From assembly GCA_001567105.1 (NCBI GenBank), contig LMZR01000062.1, positions 1-64,000 on the forward strand: a stretch of DNA of 64,000 bases. Reading direction: 5' to 3'. Under the pieces are notes generated by a model. That model worked only from the letters and a program-made list of their open reading frames with translations. It made no database searches and was not told where the DNA came from. Below are positions 35,167 to 45,340 of this stretch, in pieces; position 1 is the stretch's first letter, and every line of letters starts with the position of its first letter. The position numbers and the translations under genes are program-made. The stretch comes from Chloroflexi bacterium OLB14 (GTDB lineage Bacteria > Chloroflexota > Anaerolineae > Anaerolineales > Villigracilaceae).

Positions 35167-36456
35167 ATGTTACGAATCCCACCATCGTTACGTCATAAGA
35201 AATTTTTTTATTTATGGCTTGGTCAATTAATTTCCATCACAGGTACACAAATGCAAATTTGGGCACTGTTTTGGCATATCAATCATTTGAATGAAAATCC
35301 GATTGCTTTAGGTGGAATTGGTGCGGCGCGAGTTTTGCCAATTATTATTTTTTCGTTGGTTGGCGGCGTGATGGCGGATTCGCGTGATAGACGAAAAATT
35401 ATGTTTGTTACGCAATCTATCGCCGCGTTGTTGATGTTGTCATTGGCTTTGTTTACGCAATTTGGGCAGATTACGATTTGGCATATTTATGTGGTGACGG
35501 CATTGCAAGCAACGGTTGCCGCGTTTGATGCGCCTTCACGCCAAGCCTTGATTCCAAATTTATTGCCGAAGGAAGATTTACCAAATGGTTTTAGTATGAC
35601 CTTTACAGCGTTTCAAGCAGGTTCTGTAATTGGTCCTGCTTTATCAGGCATTGTGATTGCGTTGGCAGGACAAGAGGCAGTATATTATTTCAATTCATTC
35701 TCGTTTTTGGCTGTGATATTTGCTTTGTTTATGATCGGTGACGTGCCGCAAACTTTGGCTGAAAAACCTGTCGGGCTTGGGGTTGAATCGATTCGAGAAG
35801 GTATTCAGTTTATTCTTTCAAAACAAATTATTTTCTCTTCGATGATTTTAGATTTTGTGGCTACATTTTTTGCATCGGCAAGTACGCTTATGCCAATTAT
35901 TGCCAAAGATGTTTTGAAAGTTGGGGTTGAAGAATATGGGTATCTCTCTGCGGCGCAAGCGGCTGGCGCGGTATCGGTTGCATTGATTATTTCTCAAGTG
36001 AAAGAGATTCGTAAACAAGGTTTGTGGCTTCTTGGTTCAGTTATAGTTTTTGGTCTGGCGGCGATTGCATTCGGCATTACCAGATCCTTTATCATTGCTT
36101 GGATAGCAGTTGCCTTGATGGGTGCCTCGGATGGAGTTAGCACGATTATTCGTAATACTATTCGGCAATTGCAAACACCTGATTATATTCGCGGGCGGAT
36201 GACCAGTGTCAATCAAATATTTTTTCAAGGCGGTCCGCAACTTGGAGAAATTCGTGCTGGAGTTGTGGCGCAGTTATTCGGTGCGCCGTATGCCATTGTT
36301 AGCGGTGGAATTGGTTGCATTATCGGCACGTTAGCAATTGCATGGAAGTGGAATCATTTACCGAAATACAACGGCGATGAACCAATTGAAGCAGGGGAAA
36401 CTTCATCACCCTCAACAGGTGCTTCATTGATGGTGAATCGCGCTAGAAAACCTTGA
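35167..36456 (+). CDS. MFS exporter (EntS-like)
   Basis: This is a 429-aa permease with twelve hydrophobic segments. The start RHKKFFYLWLGQLISITGTQ, followed by LVGGVMADSRDRRKIMFVTQ, is typical of the enterobactin-exporter/DUF894 branch of the MFS. The real substrate is unknown. The C-terminus is a short polar tail. It ends 3 bp before a convergent-terminator repeat. Confidence 0.82.
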   Translation: MLRIPPSLRHKKFFYLWLGQLISITGTQMQIWALFWHINHLNENPIALGGIGAARVLPIIIFSLVGGVMADSRDRRKIMFVTQSIAALLMLSLALFTQFGQITIWHIYVVTALQATVAAFDAPSRQALIPNLLPKEDLPNGFSMTFTAFQAGSVIGPALSGIVIALAGQEAVYYFNSFSFLAVIFALFMIGDVPQTLAEKPVGLGVESIREGIQFILSKQIIFSSMILDFVATFFASASTLMPIIAKDVLKVGVEEYGYLSAAQAAGAVSVALIISQVKEIRKQGLWLLGSVIVFGLAAIAFGITRSFIIAWIAVALMGASDGVSTIIRNTIRQLQTPDYIRGRMTSVNQIFFQGGPQLGEIRAGVVAQLFGAPYAIVSGGIGCIIGTLAIAWKWNHLPKYNGDEPIEAGETSSPSTGASLMVNRARKP

Positions 36457-36458
36457 TA

Positions 36459-36522
36459 GTAGGTCACGCTTGTAGCGTGACAGCTAGTATCATTTAATAG
36501 TCACGTTGAAAACGTGACCTAC
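36459..36522. repeat. GTAGGTCACG / CGTGACCTAC repeat, copy 2 (convergent terminator)
   Basis: GTAGGTCACGCT...AGCGTGAC and GTCACGTT...AACGTGACCTAC form two hairpins. The element lies between the MFS stop (36456) and the minus-strand acyltransferase, whose TAG stop (36519-36521) is inside it, the same geometry as at 17789. Confidence 0.88.
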
Positions 36523-37361
36523 AATTTTGCTTCAATCAAACTCTTCATCTCTGCCAACACAGCCTGATGAATCTCGTTGACATCTTTACCATAAATCGGT
36601 TTGCCAATTTGAATTGTGACAGTGACAGGTTTTTCGTTAAATAAAATCATACCAAGCAGTTGCAAAGCAGTGGCTAATTTCTCTTTTTCTGCTCTTGTTT
36701 TTTTTATTTTCAACAACCAGTGATGTGCATATTTTTTTGCAACCACATTTCTGACTAACACAGGCAAGATGGCGGCGTTGGGACTCATTCTGATAAATAC
36801 GCTTACACTATCCGTCCAATTCGATAATGATTCTATTGCGCCAGTATAAATATCTGGATCGGGTTCAATTTCACCAGCGGGGAAGGTCAATGCCGCGCCT
36901 CCTGACTTAAGATGTTGGCTGACTTGCCTTACGAGTGACATCCTCTTGGCTGGATCATCATACACATAAAATAATTGTTTGCTTGTATGTGGAAGTTCAT
37001 TTAAGAATGGACGGTCTAAGGCGATGATGTGCAAATCATTTCTGTTTAATGCGGCGAACAAAGCCACAGTATCCGTCATGCCTGGGTGGTTGGATAAGGC
37101 TAAAAAAGCAGAATCAGGAATCAGGTCAGCATTGATGATGCGTAATTCTTTTACATATCTATTGGTCAGATTCCATCCGCCTGCTACCATGCCTTGCGAG
37201 CCAACAATATCATCATATTCAATGACGTGTTTTGCAAAAGTTTCAGCAGGTTTGCGAAAAATAAATTTTAGTAATTTCGCAAGTAGTGGATATTTTTTCC
37301 AACCAAATGATTCGACTAAATCATTCAAATTGATTTCAGTAAGTTTTTGTAGTTGATTCAT
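36519..37361 (-). CDS. PlsC-like acyltransferase
   Basis: This 280-aa protein of the glycerolipid acyltransferase type has AFLALSNHPGMTDTVALFAA, an NHxxxxD motif in slightly changed form (NHPGMTD), then ALTFPAGEIEPDPD matching the FPEGxR-like block. No membrane helix is obvious. It probably acylates a lipid or surface molecule. Its start overlaps the clpS stop by four bases. Confidence 0.72.
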   Translation of the reverse strand: MNQLQKLTEINLNDLVESFGWKKYPLLAKLLKFIFRKPAETFAKHVIEYDDIVGSQGMVAGGWNLTNRYVKELRIINADLIPDSAFLALSNHPGMTDTVALFAALNRNDLHIIALDRPFLNELPHTSKQLFYVYDDPAKRMSLVRQVSQHLKSGGAALTFPAGEIEPDPDIYTGAIESLSNWTDSVSVFIRMSPNAAILPVLVRNVVAKKYAHHWLLKIKKTRAEKEKLATALQLLGMILFNEKPVTVTIQIGKPIYGKDVNEIHQAVLAEMKSLIEAKL

Positions 37362-37660
37362 TCAGGCTCAATCGAAAAATGTAGTGGATAACCTTCTAAC
37401 CCTGCGGCGAAATGTGCTTTGTTGACTCGATTCTCCGCTTCATTTTTTGGCAGAGTTTGCACATAAGCATTGCCTTTGATGTGTGCCGTCATCATAATAT
37501 CCGTGGCTTTATCAATGGCGAGGAAAAATATATTGGTTAGCACATGCACCACAAAATTCATGGGTGTGACATCGTCATTGTAAATGATGATGCGATACAA
37601 TGGCTCGAGTTCCGTTTCAGTTTCTTTGATGATTTCAATTTCGGGGATTACTTGATTCAT
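37358..37660 (-). CDS. clpS: Clp protease adaptor ClpS
   Basis: This is a 100-aa adaptor that delivers N-degron substrates to ClpAP/ClpCP. YRIIIYNDDVTPMNFVVHVL is the family signature, followed by ATDIMMTAHIKGNAYV. Its overlap with an acyltransferase gene is unusual, since clpS normally adjoins clpA. Confidence 0.88.
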   Translation of the reverse strand: MNQVIPEIEIIKETETELEPLYRIIIYNDDVTPMNFVVHVLTNIFFLAIDKATDIMMTAHIKGNAYVQTLPKNEAENRVNKAHFAAGLEGYPLHFSIEPE

Positions 37661-37721
37661 TTTTTACATCCATTTTATATTTTAACCTTTTCTTGCCTAG
37701 TAGGTGCTAATATATGCTGGA

Positions 37722-37749
37722 ATAAAAAACCGCCTCAGACGAGGCGGTA
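37722..37749. terminator. intrinsic terminator (bidirectional)
   Basis: ACCGCCTC and GAGGCGGT form an 8-bp stem with an AGAC loop. On the minus strand it is followed by TTTTTTATT and ends the antiporter gene. Confidence 0.85.
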
Positions 37750-37768
37750 GTTGGTTTCTGAAATTGAT

Positions 37769-39802
37769 TTAGGTTTCCCAATCCACATCTGTTTTTGTGG
37801 ATTCGGGTTCCTCCAAACTCGTCAATAATTTTTCTGCGGCTTGAATTTGTTCTGTTTCGCCAATCAAGCCTATATGGTCATCTGCTTCAAATATCGTTTG
37901 TGATTTTGGATTCGCGATCAATTTATGATTTCGGACAATGGCTACAATGGATGCTCCCGTGCGAGCGCGAATATCTGCTTCTGCTAAAGTTTTCCCAATC
38001 AGTTCATTGTTTGAAATAGATCGAACCCAGGTTACGTCTAAATGTCCGCTGGCATGTATCAGGTCATGTAAGAGGCGATGTTCTTCTTCTGTATCCACTT
38101 GCATGTTGTAGTGATCATGTCGCACAGCATCGGTATAGCGAATAATTTCTTGCAATGGAAAATTAAGTTTCATCAAAGTATGGCGCACAATTTCTAAACC
38201 ACCTTCGAGTTCAGGATGAATGACGTCACTTGCACCAAGATCTGCAAGGTGGGTAATACCTTCTTCTGTAGAAGCACGCGCAATGATAGGAAGTTCTGGC
38301 GCAATTTGCCGAGCCGCCGCGATCATTAATCCATTTGCATCTTCATTCGGTCCAGTGACAACCAATGCACGCGCATGTTTAAGATGTGCATGTGTTAACA
38401 CTTCTGAATTGGAAGCATCGCCATATAAATTAGGAACTTGACGACGACTTAATTCTTCAATCCGTTCAGCATCCGAATCAATTACTAAACTTGAAATTTT
38501 CATTTCATTTAATAAGTTAATGATGTGCCGACCTACACGTCCATAACCAACAATGACGACATGTTCTTTCAAATTATTTTCAACGCTTATTTGATTGGTG
38601 CTATGCCTATCTAATACACGCCATAAAGGTTTAATTTTTTGTAAAAACTTTTCAGTGGGATTAATGAGGCGGAACATAACTGGATTTACTGTAATGGATA
38701 CTAATGCGCCCGCTAAGATTAAAGAATATTGATCACGATTAATTAATCCAAGTGATAAACCTTCTTGACCTAAAATAAACGAAAATTCACCAATTTGACT
38801 TAAGGCAACTGCTAAAACAAGTGTGGTTCGCCCTGACCATGGCAGTATGAAGCCCATTAATAAAGTTACAACTGATTTGCCAACCACAATCAATGCACTA
38901 AAAGCGATAATGGTGATGATGTTGTTGAAAATATAATCTGGGTTGACTAGCATTCCAATTGAAACAAAAAATAAAACTGAAAACGCTTCCTGAAACGGTA
39001 ATACATCTGCACCTACTTGATGACTCAATGGAGACTCGTTAACAACCACGCCTGCAATAAATGCACCGAGAGCAAATGAAACGCCAAATAATTCTGCGGC
39101 ACCTAATGCAATGCCAAGCGCAATTGCCAGTACTGCTAAGATGAATAATTCACGCGAACGTGTGTAAGCAATGCGCATCAGAACCCAAGGGATTAATCTT
39201 GTGCCAGCAAACATCACTAAAACTACGAAGCCCGCCGCTTTTAATAATGTGAGACCAATTTGCGCCCAATCGAATCCGCTAGAAGTGTTAACCAAAGTTG
39301 GCATAAGCACCAAAATTAAAACAGTGGCTAAATCTTCTACAATTACCCATCCAATAGCGGCTTGACCATGATATGTATTTAGAATTCCATTGTCTATCAA
39401 ACTGCGGAGAAGCACTACTGTACTAGCAATTGAAATTGCTAACCCAACTACGATGCCAGATGTAATCGTCCAGCCTTGTATGTGACTAAACACAAAGCCT
39501 AGCAAGATAACAATCACCATTCTGCCTAATGCGCCAGGAATTGCTACCGAACGAACTCTCCATAAATCACTCAAAGAAAAATGTAAACCCACACCGAACA
39601 TCAGAAAAATTACGCCCAATTCTGCTAACTGACTAATGGTTTCAGTATCTCCTACAAAACCAGGTGTGAATGGACCAATCACAATCCCCGCTAGTAAATA
39701 TCCAACAATAGTAGGCAAACCGATTCTGCGTGCAATCACCCCGCCGATGAATGCTACCACCAACGCAACTACAATATTAATCAACAATGTTACTTCGTGC
39801 AT
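37769..39802 (-). CDS. Kef-type CPA2 cation:proton antiporter with RCK domains
   Basis: This protein of about 677 aa has twelve or thirteen membrane helices (about 5-380, for example GVIARRIGLPTIVGYLLAGI). A TrkA_N domain follows with VVIGYGRVGRHIINLL (NAD site, about 415-430) and a TrkA_C part (about 590-660). It likely exchanges K+ or Na+ for H+ under nucleotide control. I start at ATG 39802, 6 bp after GGAGG. An in-frame GTG at 39814 lies upstream of that site. Confidence 0.88.
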   Translation of the reverse strand: MHEVTLLINIVVALVVAFIGGVIARRIGLPTIVGYLLAGIVIGPFTPGFVGDTETISQLAELGVIFLMFGVGLHFSLSDLWRVRSVAIPGALGRMVIVILLGFVFSHIQGWTITSGIVVGLAISIASTVVLLRSLIDNGILNTYHGQAAIGWVIVEDLATVLILVLMPTLVNTSSGFDWAQIGLTLLKAAGFVVLVMFAGTRLIPWVLMRIAYTRSRELFILAVLAIALGIALGAAELFGVSFALGAFIAGVVVNESPLSHQVGADVLPFQEAFSVLFFVSIGMLVNPDYIFNNIITIIAFSALIVVGKSVVTLLMGFILPWSGRTTLVLAVALSQIGEFSFILGQEGLSLGLINRDQYSLILAGALVSITVNPVMFRLINPTEKFLQKIKPLWRVLDRHSTNQISVENNLKEHVVIVGYGRVGRHIINLLNEMKISSLVIDSDAERIEELSRRQVPNLYGDASNSEVLTHAHLKHARALVVTGPNEDANGLMIAAARQIAPELPIIARASTEEGITHLADLGASDVIHPELEGGLEIVRHTLMKLNFPLQEIIRYTDAVRHDHYNMQVDTEEEHRLLHDLIHASGHLDVTWVRSISNNELIGKTLAEADIRARTGASIVAIVRNHKLIANPKSQTIFEADDHIGLIGETEQIQAAEKLLTSLEEPESTKTDVDWET

Positions 39803-39980
39803 ATTTACCTCCACATATTAAGTTAATCACGCGTATCGTTTTCTATTTTACACAAGAAATCTTTATTTTTTGGCTATGTTTAAAAAATCTAATAAAGCAT
39901 TTATAAAAACAGGTCGTTTACTGAAATACAAATATTTTGCCAGTGGTAAAATCAAATTGAAATCTTAATTGGAGAGATAA

Positions 39981-41192
39981 ATGAATAACCCTGTCATCAT
40001 AGATGCAATTCGCACACCTATCGGCGCATTGGGCGGAGTTTTATCATCCGTACGCCCTGACGATATGGCGGCGCATGTGATTAAAAAAATTATTGAACGA
40101 AATCAAATTGACCCGAAATTAATTGAAGAAGTTTTTTTAGGTTGTGCTAACCAAGCAGGTGAAGATAATCGTGATGTGGCTCGCATGGCAGTTTTGTTAG
40201 CAGGTTTCCCAATTGAAGTTGGCGGAGTCACTGTCAATCGTTTGTGTGCTTCGGGATTAAATGCAATCAACATGGCGGCACGCGCAATCAAAGCAGGTGA
40301 AGGTGATGTTTACATTGCAGGCGGTGTTGAAAGTATGAGTCGCGCACCCTATTCACTGCCAAAAGCCGAAGCGGGTTTTTCATTTGGAAATTTAACCGCG
40401 TATGATACTGCGCTTGGTTGGCGATATCCGAATCCCAAAATGAAAGAGATGTATGGTACAGAATCGATGGGTGAGACTGCTGAAAATATTGCCAAAGAAC
40501 GCCCGCACATTACGCGCCAAATGCAAGATGAATTTTCAGTTCGCAGTCATCAACTTGCTATTCAAGCCATTGACTCAGGACGCTTCAAACATGAAATTGT
40601 GCCTGTTTCTGTACCTCAAAAGAAATCTGACGTGAAGCTGGTGGAAACCGATGAACGCCCACGCCGCGATACAAGATTAGAGTCTTTATCAAAACTTAAG
40701 CCTGCTTTTTCAAAAGAAGGGGGAACTGTTACCGCTGGAAATTCGTCTGGATTAAATGATGGAGCCGCTGCATTATTGATGATGAGCGAATCTAAAGCCA
40801 AAGAATTGAACCTCAAGCCTTTGGCACGCCTTGTAACTTCTGCCTCTGCTGGTGTGCTACCACGTGTGATGGGATATGGTCCAATCCCTGCTACTAGAAA
40901 AGCATTAGCTCGTGCTGGATTAAATATAAAAGATATTGGTTTATTCGAAATCAACGAAGCCTTTGCAGTACAAGCACTTTCTGTGATTGAAGATTTAGAA
41001 TTGAATCCAGATATCGTCAATGTAAACGGAGGCGCAATCGCTATCGGACATCCGCTTGGTTGTTCGGGCGCAAGGTTGGTGACAACATTGGTGCATGAAA
41101 TGAAAATTCGTGGCAATGTAAAATATGGCGTGGCAACTTTGTGCGTGGGTGTTGGTCAAGGCGAAGCAACAGTGTTGGAATATATCGGTTAA
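39981..41192 (+). CDS. acetyl-CoA C-acyltransferase (thiolase)
   Basis: This 403-aa thiolase has the nucleophile Cys89 in [15 protein letters not shown], the His in [17 protein letters not shown] and the second Cys in [12 protein letters not shown]. It joins or splits acyl-CoA by two carbons in fatty-acid or aromatic-acid degradation. The closest look is FadA/PcaF type, but the direction and substrate cannot be read. GGAGAG stands before the ATG. No other beta-oxidation gene is adjacent. Confidence 0.9.
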   Translation: MNNPVIIDAIRTPIGALGGVLSSVRPDDMAAHVIKKIIERNQIDPKLIEEVFLGCANQAGEDNRDVARMAVLLAGFPIEVGGVTVNRLCASGLNAINMAARAIKAGEGDVYIAGGVESMSRAPYSLPKAEAGFSFGNLTAYDTALGWRYPNPKMKEMYGTESMGETAENIAKERPHITRQMQDEFSVRSHQLAIQAIDSGRFKHEIVPVSVPQKKSDVKLVETDERPRRDTRLESLSKLKPAFSKEGGTVTAGNSSGLNDGAAALLMMSESKAKELNLKPLARLVTSASAGVLPRVMGYGPIPATRKALARAGLNIKDIGLFEINEAFAVQALSVIEDLELNPDIVNVNGGAIAIGHPLGCSGARLVTTLVHEMKIRGNVKYGVATLCVGVGQGEATVLEYIG

Positions 41193-41194
41193 TT

Positions 41195-41324
41195 GTAGAG
41201 GCGACCCAGCACAAGCAAAAATAACTAAATTTTGCGAATCACTCTTAATCTTAAATCAACATGAACAGCAGGAAACGGGTCGCCCTTGTTTTTGGTAATA
41301 TATAAATAATCAGGTCGACCCACT
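41195..41324. repeat. GTAGGGGCGACCC-type element, diverged copy
   Basis: GTAGAGGCGACCC, GGGTCGCCC and AGGTCGACCC occur in the order of the full element at 29009-29140, but the arms are mutated. It fills most of the gap between the thiolase and the lipoprotein. Confidence 0.7.
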
Positions 41325-41422
41325 TTCAGTTGTCTGTGATTACAATTGATAAATAAATTTGCTTTTCAAGTACTTGTAAATTATAGATGCGTCGCTTCTG
41401 CGGCATAATCAAAGGAACACTT

Positions 41423-42640
41423 ATGAGAAAAATTATTTCTTACTTCTTTCTTCTTTCATTATTAATTATTTCATGCGCCCCAGTGGTATTGACAGAATCA
41501 ACCCAAAGCCAAAATGAAACTCAAATAGCAGAACCAACTGCAACACAGTCTGAAGCGTTGGCATCTCCTGAAACATTTGTGGCGGTGACAGAAATGCCGT
41601 TACCAACAGAAGCATCTGCTCCATTGATTGATGCACCAAATATTTTCAATATCGAAATGATAGACACGCGTAATGGTTGGGGGATAACGGATAACGAAAT
41701 TGTGCGCACTGATGATGGCGGTGTTACTTGGTATAACGTTACTCCATCTGATTTAAAAGAAGTTGGATATTCTGCTTTACCATTTTTCTTAGACGAACAA
41801 AATGCATGGATTCAATTTGCTGATAATAACAATTATCCATTGAGCGGATTTTTATATCGTACTAAGGATGGTGGTATTACTTGGGAAAAAATTTCTACAC
41901 CATTTAGCTCTGGCGATATGCGGTTCCTTGATGAAAACAACGGCTGGATTCTTGCCGATTTGGGCGTTGGTGCAGGTTCTATGGCTGTTTCTATTTTTCA
42001 AACAAATGATGGCGGTGAAACTTGGGCGCGTGTTTACACTAACGATCAAAACTTAGATGGTGCCAGTGATACTTTGCCACTAGGTGGGTTAAAGGTTTTA
42101 TTAGTTCCGATAGATATGCAAACAGCATGGGTGGGTGGAGTAGTTTATTCTAATGGCACTGTGTATATGTTTCGGACTGATGATGGTGGCAAAACTTGGA
42201 ATAGCATAACAAATATTGAATTGCCACAAGAAGCCCAAGAGAGTCAGGTGGGTGTTGAAAAGATTAAATTAATTTCAGCAAAGCAAGCAGTGTTAGTATT
42301 GCGCATGACCTCAACCAACCAAGAAACTTTAATGTATATTACCAATGACGCAGGCAGTACATGGCAAGCGTTTTCAGAAAGTATTCCCGAAGCGGGCTTG
42401 ATTGAAATTCCATCAGCTATGGAAATTGTTTTTTATTCCAGCGACCAATTTTATATAACGCAAGATGGTGGCGCAACATTTAACATTGTCAATTCAAATA
42501 TCCCCTTTGGTGATTCTTTAATAGATATGAGTTTTGTTAATGCTCAAGTAGGTTGGGCAATTGTAACTGGCTCGGCAAACCAAAGAACTTTATATAAAAC
42601 AGAAGATGGCGCTCAAACATGGTTTCCAATTATCCCTTAA
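41423..42640 (+). CDS. lipoprotein with BNR/Ycf48-like repeats
   Basis: This lipoprotein has about 405 aa. The lipobox is LLIISCAPVV. The body is a beta-propeller of Ycf48/BNR type with repeats such as GWGITDNEIVRTDDGGVTWY, YRTKDGGITWEKIS, FQTNDGGETWARV and FRTDDGGKTWNSI. In photosynthetic bacteria, Ycf48 assists photosystem II. Here a general extracellular binding or sialidase-like fold is the more sober reading. I start at ATG 41423 (MRKIISYFFLL) after AAAGGAA. Confidence 0.75.
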   Translation: MRKIISYFFLLSLLIISCAPVVLTESTQSQNETQIAEPTATQSEALASPETFVAVTEMPLPTEASAPLIDAPNIFNIEMIDTRNGWGITDNEIVRTDDGGVTWYNVTPSDLKEVGYSALPFFLDEQNAWIQFADNNNYPLSGFLYRTKDGGITWEKISTPFSSGDMRFLDENNGWILADLGVGAGSMAVSIFQTNDGGETWARVYTNDQNLDGASDTLPLGGLKVLLVPIDMQTAWVGGVVYSNGTVYMFRTDDGGKTWNSITNIELPQEAQESQVGVEKIKLISAKQAVLVLRMTSTNQETLMYITNDAGSTWQAFSESIPEAGLIEIPSAMEIVFYSSDQFYITQDGGATFNIVNSNIPFGDSLIDMSFVNAQVGWAIVTGSANQRTLYKTEDGAQTWFPIIP

Positions 42641-43548
42641 AATTTCTTTTGATATTGCTCCTTGCAACGTTAGCTTGCGGATTACCAACCGCCTCCACCC
42701 CCGCACCGATAGTTGATTCTGTTCCAACAATAGAATCAACCCCGACAGTGCTACCCGCTCTTATGATTGAACAAATCAAAAACGCGCAATACCCATTGCT
42801 TGTGCCAGAAGATGGACGTGTGGTGCAATTGACTGATGGGGTATATCAAAGTAATACAGATACACTTGCGGTAGATTACGCTTATGCAATGGTGATGCAA
42901 TTTTTTGCCTTAGGCGATGTCACAGGTGACGGGCTTGGAGATGCGGCTGTGATGTTTGTAGAAAATTATGGCGGCACAGGTCAGTTTGTAGTTTTAGCAA
43001 TTTATGCTAATGTGGCGGGCGAGCCATTGTTTATAACATCTACTTTTATTGATGATCGCCCAATGCTAAACTCCATCTCTATTGAAAATGGAGAAATATT
43101 TATTGATGCCATTGTACATAGTTTTGAAGACCCTGGATGTTGCCCCGCTTTGCCAACTACCAGAAAATATGCTTTAGTAAACAATCAATTGCGCTTAGTG
43201 CATTATACTAGTAACACACCTGAAAATAAAAAACGTGAAATTGTGATTACATCGCTAATAGATAACGCGGAGATAACAATGGGTTCATCTGTGCAATTGA
43301 CAGGCTCTGTAAGCATCGCCCCATTTGAAAATAGTTTATCGTATTTCGTTTATGATGAAGCGGGCGTTCAACTTTTGGCAGGCGCAGTTAATGTCACCTC
43401 CCCAGACTTTGGCGCACCAGGTACCTTTAACCAAACTATTGACTTATCATCATTACCTACTGGTGTTTTTTATTTGGAAATCGAAGATCAATCTGCCGCA
43501 GATGGCGCAGTTTTAGCTTTAGAAAGCGTGAAAATTTTTGTAAAATAA
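42619..43548 (+). CDS. lipoprotein with Ig-like C-terminal domain
   Basis: This 309-aa lipoprotein (lipobox LLATLACGLPTA) overlaps the preceding lipoprotein gene by 22 bp in another frame. The middle part (FALGDVTGDGLGDAAVMFVE) has the Asp-rich loop of FG-GAP/EF-like repeats. The C-terminal part resembles the bacterial Gmad2-like immunoglobulin domain (ITMGSSVQLTGSVSIAPFEN). It should be on the cell surface. Confidence 0.72.
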   Translation: MVSNYPLKFLLILLLATLACGLPTASTPAPIVDSVPTIESTPTVLPALMIEQIKNAQYPLLVPEDGRVVQLTDGVYQSNTDTLAVDYAYAMVMQFFALGDVTGDGLGDAAVMFVENYGGTGQFVVLAIYANVAGEPLFITSTFIDDRPMLNSISIENGEIFIDAIVHSFEDPGCCPALPTTRKYALVNNQLRLVHYTSNTPENKKREIVITSLIDNAEITMGSSVQLTGSVSIAPFENSLSYFVYDEAGVQLLAGAVNVTSPDFGAPGTFNQTIDLSSLPTGVFYLEIEDQSAADGAVLALESVKIFVK

Positions 43549-43561
43549 AAAGGAGAATCTT

Positions 43562-43969
43562 ATGCCCAACCTAGTTCGCGATTGGATGTCTTCCCCAATT
43601 ATAGTAATTGACCCTGATTCAAGCGTCTCTCATGCTATGACGTTGATGCGTCGCCGTAAAATTAATAGTGTAGTGGTAGATATAAGTGAAAAAAATCCTG
43701 CTTATGGAATTATCACTACTACTGACATTCGAGACAAAATTGTTGCTGAAGGACGTAACCCTGCTGAAACCACAGTCCGCGATATTATGTCAGGTCAAAT
43801 TATTACTGGCAGAGCCGAATGGACATTAATGGAATGCTCTAAAATTATGCAAAAGCATAAATTCCATCATTTGCCAATTGCCGATGCAAGCGGAACATTA
43901 ATTGGTATGATATCTGCCACCGATATTTTTATGGCTGTAGAAGAACAAGGCTGGATAGAAGAAAACTGA
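43562..43969 (+). CDS. CBS-pair protein
   Basis: This is a 135-aa protein made of two CBS motifs: VRDWMSSPIIVIDPDSSVSH and VRDIMSGQIITGRAEWTLME. Such proteins bind adenine nucleotides and act as energy sensors, usually on a partner enzyme. AAAAAGGAG precedes the ATG, 14 bp after the lipoprotein stop. Confidence 0.85.
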   Translation: MPNLVRDWMSSPIIVIDPDSSVSHAMTLMRRRKINSVVVDISEKNPAYGIITTTDIRDKIVAEGRNPAETTVRDIMSGQIITGRAEWTLMECSKIMQKHKFHHLPIADASGTLIGMISATDIFMAVEEQGWIEEN

Positions 43970-43986
43970 AGCGATAAGTTAGTTAG

Positions 43987-44412
43987 CTATCTTGCATTCA
44001 CTGCCGCTTGTTTCATGTGTGCTAACACACCAACGAAGCCGTTAATCCGTTGTTGTGAAATAGCTTCTTGTAAATTCATCGGCAAATAAAAATCTACAGG
44101 CACCGAGATAATCTCTTCTAGAGTGCAACCATCTAATCCATTTAATAAAATAGAAGCCAAGCCACGCACAGTAGGTGATTGTTTTGGAATATCAAAATAA
44201 AAATGTATTCCATTATCTGAATCTTTTTCAGCAATCAAAAATACAGGAGTCATACATTCAGGTACTGGCTCCATTTTTTCTTTTTCGGCTTTGAAGCGCT
44301 CTGGCAGATCAGGAAATGATTCAGCATAAGCAATTAATGTCTCTAATTTTTCTTCACGAGACATGCTAGCAATATCATCAATTATTTCTTGTAGTTTATT
44401 TGAGAGTGCCAT
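43987..44412 (-). CDS. sufE: SufE-like sulfur acceptor
   Basis: This is a 141-aa Fe-S assembly protein. The sulfur-carrying Cys is in VPECMTPVFL. Further family segments are IPKQSPTVRGLASILLNGLD and GFVGVLAHMK. It normally accepts sulfane sulfur from SufS. Here the nearest partner is the sulfurtransferase just upstream in the same operon, so sulfur may pass between them. Confidence 0.88.
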   Translation of the reverse strand: MALSNKLQEIIDDIASMSREEKLETLIAYAESFPDLPERFKAEKEKMEPVPECMTPVFLIAEKDSDNGIHFYFDIPKQSPTVRGLASILLNGLDGCTLEEIISVPVDFYLPMNLQEAISQQRINGFVGVLAHMKQAAVNAR

Positions 44413-44421
44413 AATTTTTAT

Positions 44422-44460
44422 ATCGTCCCACAGATTAATTACAAAAACCTGTAGGACGAT
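44422..44460. repeat. ATCGTCC / GGACGAT inverted repeat
   Basis: ATCGTCCCACAG and CCTGTAGGACGAT face each other across 14 bp between the sulfurtransferase and sufE genes. It may attenuate the second gene. Confidence 0.65.
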
Positions 44461-44469
44461 TTATATAAT

Positions 44470-45309
44470 TTACTTTTCAATTGGTGCATCTACAAGGTTT
44501 CCCCATTCAGTCCAAGAGCCATCGTAGTTTTTAACATTTTCATAGCCAAGTAAATATTTCAACACAAACCAAGTTAACGATGAACGCTCACCAATACGAC
44601 AATAAGCAATTATTTCACCATCAGGTTTGATATTTTTATCTTCATACAAAGCCATCAATTCAGCCTTTGTTTTAAAAGTTGAATTCGCTTCATTGACCGC
44701 TAGTGACCATGGAATACTTACAGCGGTTGGAATATGCCCGCCACGCGTAGCGCCTTCTTGCGGATAATTCGGCATATGAGTTAATTCGCCAGAATACTCT
44801 TTTGAAGAACGGACATCCACTAATGGTTTCTTTGATTCAATTTGTTTAAAGATATCATTGCGAAAAGCACGAATGGAATTATCCGCTTCTTTTGCCTGAT
44901 ATTTTGTTTGGGTATATGTAACCACACCTTTTACTAGTGGGCGATTTTCCTGTTCCCATTTTGTCCTTCCGCCATTCATAATTTTTACATTTTGATGCCC
45001 ATAATACTGGAATAACCACAATGCATACGCAGCAAACCAATTGGATTTGTCACCATAAAAGACAACTGTTGTATCGTTTGTGATTCCCAAGTTAGAGGCA
45101 ACTTCTTCAAATTTTTCTTTGCTTAAAAAATCGCGTCGTAATGGATGTTGTAATGTGCTGAACCAGTCTACTTGCACTGCCCCTTCAATGTGACCAGTGG
45201 CATACAATAATGGATCTTCATCTGATTCAATAATGCGGATATTTGGGTTGCTCAAATTTTGAGCAACCCATTCAGTATCTACTAAATATTCAGGGCGAGC
45301 GTAAGGCAT
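44470..45309 (-). CDS. thiosulfate/3-mercaptopyruvate sulfurtransferase
   Basis: This is a 279-aa tandem rhodanese. The first domain is [20 protein letters not shown] with [10 protein letters not shown]. The second holds the active Cys in [20 protein letters not shown] (CRIGERSS loop of thiosulfate sulfurtransferases). It transfers sulfane sulfur. It is co-oriented with sufE, 58 bp apart, behind an RNA-like leader. Confidence 0.9.
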   Translation of the reverse strand: MPYARPEYLVDTEWVAQNLSNPNIRIIESDEDPLLYATGHIEGAVQVDWFSTLQHPLRRDFLSKEKFEEVASNLGITNDTTVVFYGDKSNWFAAYALWLFQYYGHQNVKIMNGGRTKWEQENRPLVKGVVTYTQTKYQAKEADNSIRAFRNDIFKQIESKKPLVDVRSSKEYSGELTHMPNYPQEGATRGGHIPTAVSIPWSLAVNEANSTFKTKAELMALYEDKNIKPDGEIIAYCRIGERSSLTWFVLKYLLGYENVKNYDGSWTEWGNLVDAPIEK

Positions 45310-45340
45310 GGTGTATTTTCCTCTTTAAACTTGTATTTAT

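Noticed and set aside
40616..41116. Long open frame on the minus strand within the thiolase gene
   Set aside because: It is antisense to conserved thiolase motifs and has no family features.
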